From Neospora caninum Liverpool (taxonomy: Eukaryota; Apicomplexa; Conoidasida; Eucoccidiorida; Sarcocystidae): a DNA stretch of 64,000 nucleotides. The notes under the pieces are model-generated. The model worked only from the letters and a program-made list of their open reading frames with translations. It searched no databases and had not been told where the DNA came from. Made by a program: the position numbers and the translations under genes. Below are positions 1-12,389 of the stretch, piece by piece; position 1 is the first letter of the stretch, and every line of letters starts with the position of its first letter. Where the stretch lies: contig NC_018396.1 of NCBI RefSeq assembly GCF_000208865.1, positions 5,326,514-5,390,513 of the forward strand, in the 5' to 3' direction.

Positions 1-698
1 TCTGCAAACTGTTTCGTAACTACCCAGGGTGTACATACACCCCAGCTACACGATGCTGATTCGACATCTCCGTGACTACAGAGAGCTTTGTGTTCGCCGG
101 TTCTTGTCCTGTTCTTGTCCTCCCTTCTCTTCCTCTTTTCGCCTTCCGCTCTGTTTTGGTGCTTCTCGTTTCTGTCTTTTTTCTCTCGCTTCGAAGCTGG
201 TCCTCAGGGGTTTCGACACGCGTCCTTCTCTCATTTGCTCTTTTTCTCTTCCGTCGGCTCAGCTTCGCCCTCGACTTCCGCAGGTTTCTCCTCTTCATCT
301 TCTCGGTAAGCCAGGCTTGTAAAGAACCAAAGAGTCACACGCAAAAATCCCTGAAAAGTGTACCAAAGACCTACGGTAGAGGCACAGAGTCCCCCACCTC
401 TCGACTACGCACCGTCGGCACACAGGTCAACAGAAGTTTCAACAGACACACACATGCGTATACACGCATTTAAAGTATATCACAAAAATGCACGCTTCCG
501 CACCTACACACGACGCACCGCTCGCCCCCTTCTGCTTCCGTGCATGCATACAAATCTATACATATATAGATATATGTAAAATGCCACTTAAAAGTGTAAC
601 ATTTTGTATGCGTATTGCTCGAAATAAATGTATATATCAGTATTTCCTCATGTAAACAGAGACGATCGCGAACTTCCGAGGCGTGCGAGACCGCGAAC
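1..698. other. 3' flank of the signal peptide peptidase gene; no gene seen
   Basis: No supported coding region lies here. The stretch holds a GGTGTACATACACC-type near-palindrome at 28-41, a pyrimidine-rich tract on the plus strand from about 100 to 300, and AT-rich sequence at 545-650 with TGCATGC near 541. The last part is probably the 3' untranslated region of the minus-strand gene that ends at 699. The near-palindrome may belong to a promoter of a gene left of the window, which is inference. Confidence 0.5.
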
Positions 699-3613
699 TT
701 ACACTTCTTTCACTTGGCCGTTGAGAGCAGCAGCTCCGAAGAGCGAGAAGAGACAGAAGGGGACAATGTACAGGAGAGCAGGCTGGGGATGCTGAAAAAA
801 GCAGACAAAACGCTCAACCGACACCTGCAGAGATAACCTTTTCCAAGAGAACACGACAGCGAACACTTTGGAAAAAGAAACCCGAACATGCGACAAGAAA
901 GGCGGACCTCAAGAGGGCGGAAACCCCCGTTCCAGCGACCCGGACGAGACCTCCAACAGGAGAAAGCAGCTCGGGAGCACAAGCGGTGTGAGGCGGAGAC
1001 GAAAGATGACAAGGCAACAGAGAAAGAGAAACGCGGGTTTGTCGGGAGACAAAGCGAGGCCGAGAAAGACGGGAGAGGCCGAGAAGGAAAAGAAGGCGCA
1101 GAAGAGGGACAGAACTGTGGGGACGAGAGGTGCAAAATGCCCAAGAAACAGACGAGCACGGCCAGTGAAGAAAGCGACGGGAACAAAGAAAGAAAACGGG
1201 AAGCTTAAGAGCGAGAAGCGAAGTCAAGGCGAAGACGGGAAAGCAACAAGGACGAAGAGGAGAAACAGGAAGTCAAAGAAGACGAGTGAAGAAGCACGAG
1301 GAAGAAAAACTGGAAAGAGTCAAGAGACATACCTGAAAAACGAGCATGATCACGCCGGTCGTTAAGAGTCCAAACTCGTAGAAGACGAGGACCACGAAAA
1401 AGTAGAATTTGCTAAATTTCTGCGAGCACACAAAAGAATCAGGGATTTCTCCTTTCTACCTCTCGATTTCCTCTGGGTTGGCAACGCGTCACCCGTTCCT
1501 CTGTTTATGGAGCTATCTGTCCCGTATCACCCACCTCCGCCTGAGAGCTTTTCATACACCCCCAAACACGTATTTATACGACTATACATTAGTGAACGCA
1601 AAATGATAGCCTGCCTGTGTACTCAGTCCGTGAGAATGGATCATTCCAAGTCTTTTTTTGAGACATCCTTCGCAAAGCGTCAGTCCCGTCGCTTCTGTCG
1701 TTCTGCCTCGCCCTCTGCTTCTCTCTCCCGCACTCGACTTCTCTCTTTGCCTCTCTTTGTCGCTCTTTGCGAACCTGGTGAATGTCGATGGAGGTCTCGA
1801 CGGCGGTCTTCTTTTCACTGGCATTCGCGAGAGACGCAGTGGCTAGCCAGTAGTCGAAGCGCAGGCACATGGAGATGAAGACGCCCGGAATGACGATGTC
1901 TCCGAGGCCGAGAATGCTGTGTTGCCACGGGTCTAAGTTGACGGGGAAGATGAGTTTGGCCGGTCCTTCGAACGACTGAGCAAAAAAGAGAATCAAGGGT
2001 ACAGTGCTTAAAGCACGAGACAAGGCTCGAATCGAGGGAAACGCCAGAGAACCAGAGAAACGTGGACGAGGTACACGGAGACCGCTTCTCCTTTAGGGCC
2101 GCAAAAGACCGCGCAAAAAGACACACGAACGCACGTTCGAGGAGACAAGAGGAGAGACATCTTGTCGCGCTCCTCTCGCGCGAAGTCGAGAGGCCTGCGT
2201 GTTTCCACGTCTCTTGGTGCGAAGTCCCACACACAGCCTGGAGAGAGAAAGAAATAGAGCTCAAGCTAAAAGGAAGCTCGGGAGAGAACAGACATGCGGG
2301 AGTTGTGGAACGAATCCATACGCGCAGCGAGGAAAGACGGCGGTTCGGCTTTAACCCTCTCTGCTCCCCAAAAGCGAGAAACGCGGTAAAAGAAGTAAAA
2401 GACAGAAAAGAAAACGGAAGAGGAAAACGACGAGGAAGACACAGAAAGAGCTACAGCGGTCGCTGAGAGGCGATGTCTGAATGCAGGGGAGCAATCGCAC
2501 GCCTCGTATTTGCGCATGCAGAGAGAAGTCTGTGTAGGCGGCGCTTCATTCCTTTGCCTTCTTTCCTACCTTTGCGACAGTGACCATGACGTCGGTGCCG
2601 AACACCCAGAAGATGTCGTAGATGAAGAGGCCCGAGAGGAGAATCGTCGCGACTGTGAAGTTGCCTACACTCACCAGGCTGATCGCCTAAAAGAAGACAG
2701 AGAAAAGGGAATTGAAGAAAGGCATCCGCAACCTCAGGTGCTCAAAAAACCCCGAAAGACCACAAAGATGAGCCGGCGTCGGAGACGCGTTAAACAGGAC
2801 GGCCGCCCCGCACTGGACACACCGAGAATGCCGGGTTCGCCTTCTCTTTCCTCCTGGAATTCGGTTTCCCTGTCCCCCCTTTTTCTCTCCTTCTCCCGTT
2901 CGCCACGTCCTGTCTCAAGGCCTGTCTGTCTCTGTCTCTCCCCCGCTCTCGTGCTTCGTCCCGCTTGGCTCTGCACTGCCATAGAAGAAGACCAGTCGCC
3001 CACCCGCGCAGGACTTGTTCTTCCAGAGACAGACCAGGAACGGGAGAAAAAACGCAACTCCAGATACACCCCGCTGGCGCGCTTGAGATCTTCAATGCTC
3101 CCCGCTCCTCTTCCCTTCTCCGTTCTTCCTCTGCTTCTTCGTTTCTTCTTTTCCCTTCGACTTGCCTGAATGCAGAAGGCGACGCCGAGGAGGTTGTGGA
3201 TCGCCCAGTGCTTCTTCCAGAGCCAGAGAGCAGACAACCCCGCGGCGAGGATGTACGCGCCAAGTTGGCTGTACGACAGGCGGTAGGTGCACGAGGCCTC
3301 GAAGGCTTCCTTCGCGCTAGGCGTCGACAGCTCCGGCCGAGGACAGATAAACGGAATGTGAGGCAAACAGAACTTGAACGAAATCCGAGACGGATCATTC
3401 GCCCAATCCGGGAACAGCGGCACCTGGAAAAACAAATTCCACAGTTCCTCTCATTCCGCGTCTAGCTGGAAAGAAGCGTACGCATATAAGTGTGTGTATA
3501 TATATATATATATGATTAACGCCGTGGATATACAGATACAGATAGACAGATAAGAAAGGGGTGCAAAGGGAGCGACTTTCATGAACCCGTCCCTCAATAG
3601 ACAAGTGTACACA

Positions 3614-3656
<43 letters not shown>

Positions 3657-4900
3657 GTATCTCCGTATAGCAAAGCGCTTGACACGAGCGTGTGGAGATG
3701 CTGGTGTGTATTTGCGGTCTTTTCGTTTTTTGTCTTCCTTCTCTTGTTTCCTTCTCTTTCTGCGTGTGTTGGCGAGACGTACGAGAGCGACGTGCAGGGT
3801 TTCGCCGAGGGCCACCAACCCGATCGCCGTCAGGTAGAGAGTGAGCAGAAAGTTCACCCACGAGGCGTCGAGAAACTTGTAGGCGATGTACCTGGAGACA
3901 GAAAAGGGAAAAGCGTGCCTTTCCAGGCAAGCAGATCGACGTCCCGCATTGTTCGGTTCTCCCGCAACCCCACAGAACCACGCGCCCCAACCGCCTTTTT
4001 TCGCACGTTCGACACAGAGAGTGAGAGTGAATCAGAGGCCTCTCCTGCGGGGTGTACATACACCTCAGCAGCCCCCAGGGGAGAGACAAAGACCGACCTC
4101 ACTCCGTGCAGAAAGAGCGAGGCGAGGGGAGACAGGGGAGGGCGAACACCACAGAACAGAAAGTCGGCTGAACAGACTATGACGGCAGAAAAACGCGGAG
4201 ATGCTCCCCTCAGAAAAAACACGACGGGACAGTCAACCAAAACGAGAGGGAAGAGACAGCAGAGGCGAGAGACACCGCAGAGAAAACGGACAGAAGCCGA
4301 CCGTCGCAACGGTAAAAGCCCCGCGATGAAGCGAAGAGCACGCAGGGAGAGTGGTACGCGAGAGAGGAGAAATCGGAAAACACCCCTCGTGTGTAAACGT
4401 CGTCAGCGAGGGGAGCCAACGGGGAGACACCGCCGCGACAGCCGGCAAACACATCTTTCGTAATTCCCCTTTTTCTTCAGCTTTTGACATTGGCACAGGA
4501 TCCCCGTTGTTTTGCACAGTGGTCTTCTCTCCGCCCTCCGGCTTCCTTCTCTCCTTTCTCACGCAGAATGTCTCTCGTGTTGTTGTTTCCATCTTTTTGC
4601 TTACAAGCTGCACAGCGCGAGGGATCCAAAGACGGGGAACAGCATGGCGTCTGTGTGGTTCATGGCCTCGCCTTTGTTGGATCTTTCGCCGGTCACTTCG
4701 TCGACTTCGTTTTGTTTCAGCGAGGCGTGGCTGCCGATGTAGACAATGGAGACAGTGTAAACGATCATTTGCAGCAGGACAGGCAAGGCGACAAAGTGCG
4801 AGATGGCCATCGTCGCACCCAACAGGGCGAAGCAGCCGTAGAAGAGGCGGCGCTCCGGCGCATGCGCGTCAGGCGTCGCGGCTGTCTTTGTCTTTCCCAT
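699..4900 (-). CDS. SPP: Signal peptide peptidase (presenilin-type intramembrane aspartyl protease)
   Basis: An ER membrane protease that cleaves leftover signal peptides and other type II membrane segments within the bilayer. Seven exons in transcription order: 4900-4605, 3891-3783, 3423-3166, 2686-2570, 1975-1775, 1419-1333 and 791-699. The phases close throughout and give 386 residues, close to the roughly 377 of human HM13. All catalytic signatures are visible: Y-D (LFIYDIFWVFGT, Asp about 245), GLGD (GLGDIVIPG, Asp about 286) and the PAL motif (QPALLYIVP, about 360-362), with nine or so hydrophobic segments around them. The start at 4900 was chosen because its context (gccacgATGG) is strong; an in-frame upstream extension exists but looks like leader. 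The donor after exon 3 is GC rather than GT (3165-3164). I see no C-terminal KKXX ER-retrieval signal; the protein ends GQVKEV. Confidence 0.95.
3617..3654. repeat. (TA)n microsatellite in SPP intron 2
   Basis: About 19 uninterrupted AT units, with a shorter (TA)n at 3496-3513. Both lie in the intron between the 3891-3783 and 3423-3166 exons of the signal peptide peptidase gene. Confidence 0.95.
4051..4064. promoter_or_regulatory. TGTACATACA near-palindrome in SPP intron 1
   Basis: GGTGTACATACACC, identical in its 14-base core to the box at 28-41. It lies in the first intron of the SPP gene, about 840 bases downstream of the start codon. Whether it is a regulatory site or a dispersed short repeat cannot be told from sequence. 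Confidence 0.35.
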
Positions 4901-7900
4901 CGTGGCGCAAAAAAAGTGAAACAACAAAGATGCACAAAGGTCCGGCAACAAGCTACAGAGAGAGGCGGGAATGTGCCTTAAAAATACATACGCGTACCCA
5001 GAGACGTGTATCTGGGTACAACTGTTTCCGGTGTACGAACAGATGCGCCGGGGCAATTTGGGGACAGACCAACCGACGCACGAGACTGAGAGAAAGGAAA
5101 GAATTGGAGAGAGAGCGAAACGGAAGCCTGCTTTGGATTAAAGGCGGCAGATACGGAGGAGGGGACCGCGAGAACGGGTCCGCAGGAAAGGTGTAAGTAC
5201 CAACAGCACTAGTCTCTCTTCGAATCCCGAGCAAATACTGGAACACGAGAGAGTCGCAAAAAAGGAGAAACCGAGACCGGGGGCGCGAGAAGAGACTAGA
5301 ACGGAACGTTTGCTTCCAGAGCACCCCGGCTCCGGGAGTGGGGCGAAAACGAGGAAAAGACGAGTCGCAGGAGAAAAAAAGGCAGAAAGAGACGCGGTGG
5401 AGAGGGAGAAGAGGACACACAAATACACTGGGAAAGATAAAAAAGTTTTTGCGTTGCTTGTTTTCGCCCCTCCCGTGTCGCGGGCAACCCACCTCACAAC
5501 CTCGCGCTGTCGCAACCTCTCATGTCTTCTCCTGCCGACCAGCTGGCCACGATCTGTAGAGCTGTCTTTTTCGTCAAGGGAGGGACCCGGACCAGCAAAA
5601 AGGCAAACTCTCGATCTCTGGAAAGGATATCTCTCCTTTTATTTGGGTGGAAAAGAAAGGTGAGAGAGAGGCAAACGTGGAGTGGGCGTCAAAAGGCCGG
5701 AATTCAGTAAAAAGAGCCGCCGAAAAAAAAAACCTCACCATGCCTCCGGCCCCCTGTCGCATCCCTCCTGCGGCGCGTTTTCAATCTAGTGCAAACAAAT
5801 ACTTATTTCTTGCTCTTTTGTGTTGCTTTCTTCTTTCTGCTGTCTCTTCTCTCTCCTCTCTCCTCTCTCCTCTCTCCTCTGGTTTACCGAAATCCCCTCT
5901 TCAGAGCCTCTCTCTCCCTCGGTGGAGCGGACCTCCCCCCCTCACACAAACAGAGCTTCATCTGGGCGTTGTCTGGGCTTCCCGTTGCGCTTCTCTCTCT
6001 CTCTTTTCTGTCTCGCGCTTCTTCTCACTCTTCTTCCTTTCTCACTCTTTTCTGTCTTCGAACTGGGGGAGATTTGCCGTCCAGTCGGCTTCGGCGTCCC
6101 TCTCCTTTGCCTTTTCTCGGGACACACGACCCGACTGCCCCGAATTTAAGCCGGAGAGACGACGAGAGCCGAACATCAGTTTTTGAGCGGAGATTGCTTT
6201 CTGTACAAGTTCACGTTTTAACGGGTCACAACCCCTCTGGTTCTTGCTGTAGAGACGCCGTTTGACTGGCCATGAAGAGGAGGCCTCGGCATATCGAGAG
6301 AGGCTGAGAGAAAGGGGGAAAAAGCTGGGAGGATCAGAGAAGAACGCAGGATAGTGAAATCCAACACTTTTTAGCTGTCTTCAGCAGTCCCAGTGGGGCG
6401 GCGTTGTACAGCACAAAAATCATGAAGAACTTTTGGTTAACGCTTTTGCTTCGTTTTCTTGATCTCTTCCGCTTCATCGCGGCGAAGAACTGCTGAACAG
6501 CTTAGGAAAGGGAACAGTCCTTAGGACGCGGGACGGCGCCTGGTGCTGTCTCCGAGAATTTTTCCTCCAGGCTCGTTCTGTTTTTCGTGTGCGAGGAGTC
6601 AAAGACTTTCTTCGGGGGATAGATCTAAAACAGTGGTCCAACCCGTAGCATCTTACACGCTCTCTCTTCAGAAAAACGTTACAAATAATCATAGGACGTG
6701 GCACATCTCATCGAATATCACGGTAGTGTGAATGTAGACGAATCACGCTCACTAAGAGGATTTAAACAGCCTCCGTTCTTTCCTAAAGCTGAAGAGCCAG
6801 CCCACTGATTAGCGCACGAGCTGGAGTTTGCCAGGTAAACGCCACAATCGGTCTTCTGTTTTTTCTGTCCTTTCTTCCCTTCTTTTGTTCCTGTCCGAAA
6901 CGTTCCGGCACCTTTTCTCTGTCGGTCGGCCATTGTCTCCCTCTCGCGAAGTACGACGCGCGCTTTTTCTGTGTGTCTCTTGCGTTGTGCTCCTCTATTT
7001 CTCTCTGAATTTCTCTCGCTTTCTACTTCCTCTCTCAGTCTCTTTCTGTGTGCGACGTCATTCATCGGAGGTAAACTCTGGCTTCCGCATTGTACATTTT
7101 GCGGCGTTCTTCGGGCGCCCAACTCTGTGAAAGGTCTAGACGGGAAGGCTTTCTCTCTGCGTCTAAAATTCAAAATCCACATTTTCTCTGCACGCATGCA
7201 TTTTCCGCAGGCTGCTTTCGGACGAGGGCGCGCGACGCTGCGTCAGTGTGAAGAGCCGGGGAGCACAGTAAGGAGAAAACGGGAGAAGGAACCAGGCAGC
7301 TGAAAAGAGAAAGCGAAGTCCAAGGCACTGTGAACCACTGAGAAATAAAACACGAAAACCAGACGAAAACACGAGGGAGAAAGAACAGTGGAAGAGACGC
7401 AAGGTATCTTAAACGGGAGAAAAACCCGAGACTGAGAACCCGAGCAGCGGCGCCGGACCACCTCATTGCGGAGAGAAAGCCCCGGCGGTAAAGTTTGAAA
7501 AAAACAAGAGAAAGAAGAAAACCTTCCACGAGGACAACCATAAGAAGCACCTTCGCCTGGTTAGTTCCTTCCCATGTTCACTCTTCCACTCTCCCGCCTT
7601 TCCTCTCCCGTCCTCTGTTGTCATTTGTCTTGTCCCTTCTTCCTTGTCCCGCAACGGCTCTTGTCTTTGGCTTGCCGGGACACCCTCTTGTCGACAGTTT
7701 GCGCTCCTCTCGCTGTTTCTCACAGCGCCCGAGGGATCTTTCCTCTCGCTCTCCTCTCAAAACGGGCTTCCCTCGCGCTTTGTCCAACTTGCGTTCTCGG
7801 CACAACCCCGAAGGAACGGAGGCTCCAAACGGGAAAAGAGGAAAAGCGACGACACTGGGAAAGAAGAAGAGAAGATCAGCCGTTTCGGTCAGCACGTCCG

Positions 7901-8294
7901 GAAAGCTCGTTCCTGAGGAAATCAAAGCGAGACAACCCGGAGAAAGGAGGAAAAAATCAGGGAAGGCGACTGTTGGAAACGAACAACAGAGGGACGAAAA
8001 CGCGTCGGGAAACGCGAAAAAGCGAAACATCCTGCAAGGTCTGACACATGAAAAAGACCGGACAGAGGAGAGGAAGAAGGACGAATGGAGACACAGACGC
8101 AAAGAGGAAGAGATAGCAACGAGAAGAGAGAAGAGAGCAAACAAGGAGAAAGCACGAAGACTCCACCGAAAAGAGACAAGAACGAGACAGACTTCGCCTC
8201 CTGTCTCCCTTTCCGGTTCGTTTGTCTCTCCTTTTCTTCCAACCACGCGTCGTCCTCTTTCTTCCTTTTGCTCCTCTTTGTTTTTCACGGACTA
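4901..8294. other. Spacer between SPP and the RAP-like gene; no gene seen
   Basis: This holds the 5' leader and promoter of the minus-strand SPP gene and the 3' region of the minus-strand gene upstream. Long open frames on the plus strand, such as 7495-8646, are Arg/Lys/Glu- or Ser/Leu-rich translations of purine- or pyrimidine-rich DNA. They have no domain, no exon structure and no plausible start context, so I do not call them genes. Pyrimidine tracts stand out at about 5770-6060 and 6840-7060. ACGCATGCAT near 7193 contains the GCATGC core common in coccidian promoters. Confidence 0.5.
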
Positions 8295-11200
8295 TCAAAG
8301 CCTTACTAGAATCTGGGAAACCTGTTCGCGTCTCTTTGCTCCTGCCGCTTTTGCATTCTCGATCTTCTCTCTCCCCTCGCCGCTAGTCTCTCCGCCGCAC
8401 CGCCACTCGGACTCGAAGAGACACTCGACTCGCCAGCCTTCCCGCTCCAACAGCAAACGCAGGAAACGAAAGGAACCCGGAAGAGGAGGAGAGGAAAGAG
8501 GAGACGAAGAAGAGCGAGGAGACGAAGAGGAAAGTGAGAGAGGCTTAAGGTCTGCAGTGAGGAGTTCGTGGCACTGCGGGATGAGCAGCAAGGCGTGTCG
8601 AGAGGATAGCGCGGAAATGTTTGTAGGTTGCAAGTGCAAGAAATAGAGGCCTCGTTCCCGGTCTTTCACGCGGCGAACTACTGCGCCGAAGCTGCAATCA
8701 CAACGGCAGGGAACACAGAAGGAACAGGTGACAACGAGACGCTAGAAGAAAAAGCAAAGAGGCGACCAAAGAGATAGAAAACACACAACGGGCGAGACGG
8801 GATGCAGCGAAAGAAACAGAGAGCGGCAAGGGGCACGAAGAAGAACGAGAGAAAACGACGAAACACGCGAGACGAGAACGAAGGAGGGTCGAGTGACACG
8901 AAGCGGGAAATAAACATTCGTCTCGAACCGCTGATGGAGTACGAAACTGCAAAGAAGCGACAAACGACACGAACGTCTGACCAGCGCGGCAAAGCCTTCA
9001 GACGCCGAAAGCAGAAAAATTTGTGCATCCGCCGACATGTGCATACATCATACATGTTCATGTACATGGACATACACGCAAAGCGTCACACATCTCCTTC
9101 GCGCCCACATGTCCGACACGGCAGAGTAGGTGCACAGATGTGATGCATCTGCGCTCTGAGAGAGAGGTCCTCTGGAATGCATGCACAAACCGATGTGCAT
9201 GTGCGCATTTTGGTACAAAAGAAAATACAAAGAGCGGGGGAGAATGAGAAGGCAGAGACAAGACAGAAGACAGGTGCGAGTCGTAGCGAGAGAAGTGGCG
9301 AACCAAAGAGCGGAGAAGAGCCAGAGAGCGACTTTGTCGTCTCTTTGTGTGGTATTGCTGACTCGTCAAATTGCGAGAGAACATCCTGGATCCAGTTCTC
9401 GGCGTTTTCAGGCGCGAACATGCGCGAGACGGCCTCGACGCAGATTTCGCTGTTGACGATGCAGTCGAGGGCAGTCGTCAGTTCCGGCGAGAACGAAGAT
9501 TTTCCTCTCTCTTCCGCAGCAGGGAAATTGAAGAACAGGGACGGGCGCAACTGACCAACGAGGGCGCGACCCCCAGAGGATGACAGAAACGGAGACGAAG
9601 AAAAACAAGAAGAGAAGGAAGAGCTGGAAGAGAAAGAGGAGGAAGAGCAGGAAGAGGAAGAGGAGGAAGAGGAAGGCAAAGACGAGGTCCTGGAGGATTT
9701 GAGAAAGCTCGCGACCTAACAGACGAGGAGAGCGGACGACGGAAGGGTGGAGTGCAGATGCAGCCGACATCATGACACAGCAATTAAAAAAACGCGTTAC
9801 ACCTAGAGAGACTTCGAGGTGTACACATAAAGGGATTGACATACACATATATGCTTATTTAACTTACATACATACTTACATATATATATATACATACATC
9901 TTCGCATATATGCAAACAGATATAGGTAGATTGACCGAACGCATCTTGATCGATATACGAACGTGAGTATATATATGAGGATGTGTGAGTATATATAGAG
10001 ACCGACATATCACGAAGCATGAGGATCAGGAGTTGGCGTCATATCCACGTCGATGTGAATATAAGAAGCGTAAAAACGTGTGTTTTTGAGTAAAAACATT
10101 CACATAGAGTGTCAAAGTGGAGGTGCGCTGAGTCGCTATCCAGCTGTCTCTGTCTCCATTTTCTTTGTTCTCACCTGGAAGAGTCGCACGTAAGTCCCCC
10201 GTTTTCCAGCGCTCCGCGTCGTTCGCTTCCGGCGCGTCGCCCCCGACTGCTCTCCGTCGTGGCCTAAGAGCGAGAAGGGAAACGCAGGGATGCTGACGTG
10301 GCAAAGTTGAAGAAATCCTGGCGCGTCACCGAACCCGGAGAGACACAGCGCCTCCAGGAAGTGGAGAAAGAGGTCCGCGGAATAAAACTGCGGCGTCAAA
10401 GTGTAAAGTCCCGAGAAGGAAAACGTCGTGAAACGCCCGCCCTCTATATCGCCTCTCTCTTCCGCCCCTAGGCAAGCTGACGAAGAAGAAGGGGAAGAAG
10501 ACGAGGGAGAAGAAGAGGAAGAAGACAAAGACGAAGAGGGGGAAGAAGACGAAGAAGAGGAGGAAGGAGGAGGAATCTTTTCCACGAGAGAGGAGAACAC
10601 CTGAGAGGAGAAACAGAGCGAGAAGCAAAAGGGGGGAGATGACACTGAGGTCGGTCCCGTGTTTCCGCGAGCGCGTTTTTTGTGCGAGAAGGAAAACGCA
10701 AATCAGGTATGTTCTCTGTTCCTTCACTTCCCCTCGAGAAAAGGCTCAGAGTCGTGTATCCAGAGTGTTGTGCAAGCTCCCCACGAAACACACACGGAAC
10801 AAATATGTTTGCATGCTGACGGTTTTGCGTGCGTGTCCACATCCAACATGTATTTTTTATGCATGCGTGCACAGCGCAAACTTAAACGCATTTAGATAGC
10901 CGACTGGAAACCGATGGATCAATAAACGGATACATGGACAGATAGAGATGGAGATGAAGAGAGAGAAAAATAGAGATGGAAAGAGGGAAAAGTAGAGATG
11001 TAGATAGAGACAGAGACGGAGAGAGAGATGAAGATGTAGGTAGAGAAGACAGAAACAACTAGTTACACATCGGCAAGTAGGCGCAGCTCCACACGTGTGC
11101 GGTTTCCGGCTTAAGACTTCCGCCACTTGTTTTCCTTTTTCTTTACCTTCCCAAGAAGCGTCTGATGGCGGGAGAAATCGTAGAAGGGCGAGGCTCGGGC

Positions 11201-12358
11201 GATCATCTGGACGGCTGTCGAGAGGCAGCGGGTCTCTCGTGGGACCGCGTCTCGCTCAACTGCCTGTCCTTCCTCGCGTCTCTCGCCCAGTGCTTCCTTC
11301 TCGGTCACCCCAGCGGAAGCCGAAACGAAAGAACAAGCTGAAGAGGAGGAAGAGGAAGCGGCGGCGTTCCAGGCGCCGTGGAGTTGAACAAAGTCGAAAA
11401 TCGCCCTCCAGATTTCTGCGCGAACGGAAGAGAGACAAACGGAGAAGGTGAAGAAAACGGAAGATCGGGAAAACGCCGAGCGCGCGCGGCAGTGAGGCGC
11501 GTTTCACAGAGAGACGAAAAAAGCGTCCCGGGTGACACAGAAAAGGCGGGGGCATGTTTCAACGTGTGGGAGACGTTTTGCTCGAGCCCTTGTACAAGAC
11601 GTGTTCTCTGTTCTGCATGCACGCACACACATTTCTTCTTCGGACTCACCTTCTTCTCCACATCGCCGAGCACCCAGCATGACCACGCCCTTCCAGAGGA
11701 CTTTAGAGAAATCCTGGAAATCTTGCGCAGTCTCCGCATCCGAGGAAATCGACAGCGGCGAAGAGCCGAAGGATGGGGAAGAAGTAGGAGACGCGAGACG
11801 CTCAAGGAGGTGCTGGCGCACAGCCATCTCCTCCCTTAGACGCGAGACGAAGTAGAGACACAGGCGGTTGCACAGCTGCGCAGCGGGGGCCTGGCGAAGC
11901 AGTCACGCGTTAACAGGAGGCAGAGACGCCGTTTGGAGGGCGTGTGCCACGAAGTCGAAAACATGAGAGAAAACGACGCACCAGAAGAACAGCGCTGAAC
12001 ACGAGGCGATCCGTCAAGCACCTTGCACGGGACGCAGAGAAGGGAGACGACGAGGAAAAGACAAGAAAAAACCACTGGGAAAGAAAGGAAAACAGGAAAA
12101 GACGGGGGGAAGTTCCACTCACAGGGTCGTGCCCGAGAGTTGGCGAGGAGAAGTTGAAGAATCCCCGGTCTTCCGTCAGTAGAACGAGTTGGAGAACCGC
12201 GGAGAGAGGTGGGAGCTGGTTGTTCCTGTCGACAGCGCAGTCCTGGACACCGCAAGAGGCAAAGAGACACAAAATTGCAAGAGGACACCCCACACTGAGA
12301 GATACGCAGGCACACCTGGCTCTTTCCAGAGGAGAAAGAAGAAAGAGAAAGAAGAAAG

Positions 12359-12389
<31 letters not shown>

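Noticed and set aside
868..1365. Plus-strand Lys/Arg-rich frame
   Set aside because: It is the antisense of an SPP intron and exon; the minus-strand exons there carry the catalytic PAL motif.
7495..8646. Plus-strand open frame of 383 codons
   Set aside because: It is rich in Arg, Lys, Glu and Ser as expected from purine-rich DNA, lies antisense to the 3' part of the RAP-like gene, and shows no domain, start context or exon structure.
8916..8946. 31-base mini-exon (FVLHQRFETN) in the RAP-like gene
   Set aside because: It can be spliced in phase using a weak gtttat donor, but joining 9363 directly to 8691 needs no weak site and gives a longer coherent C-terminus.
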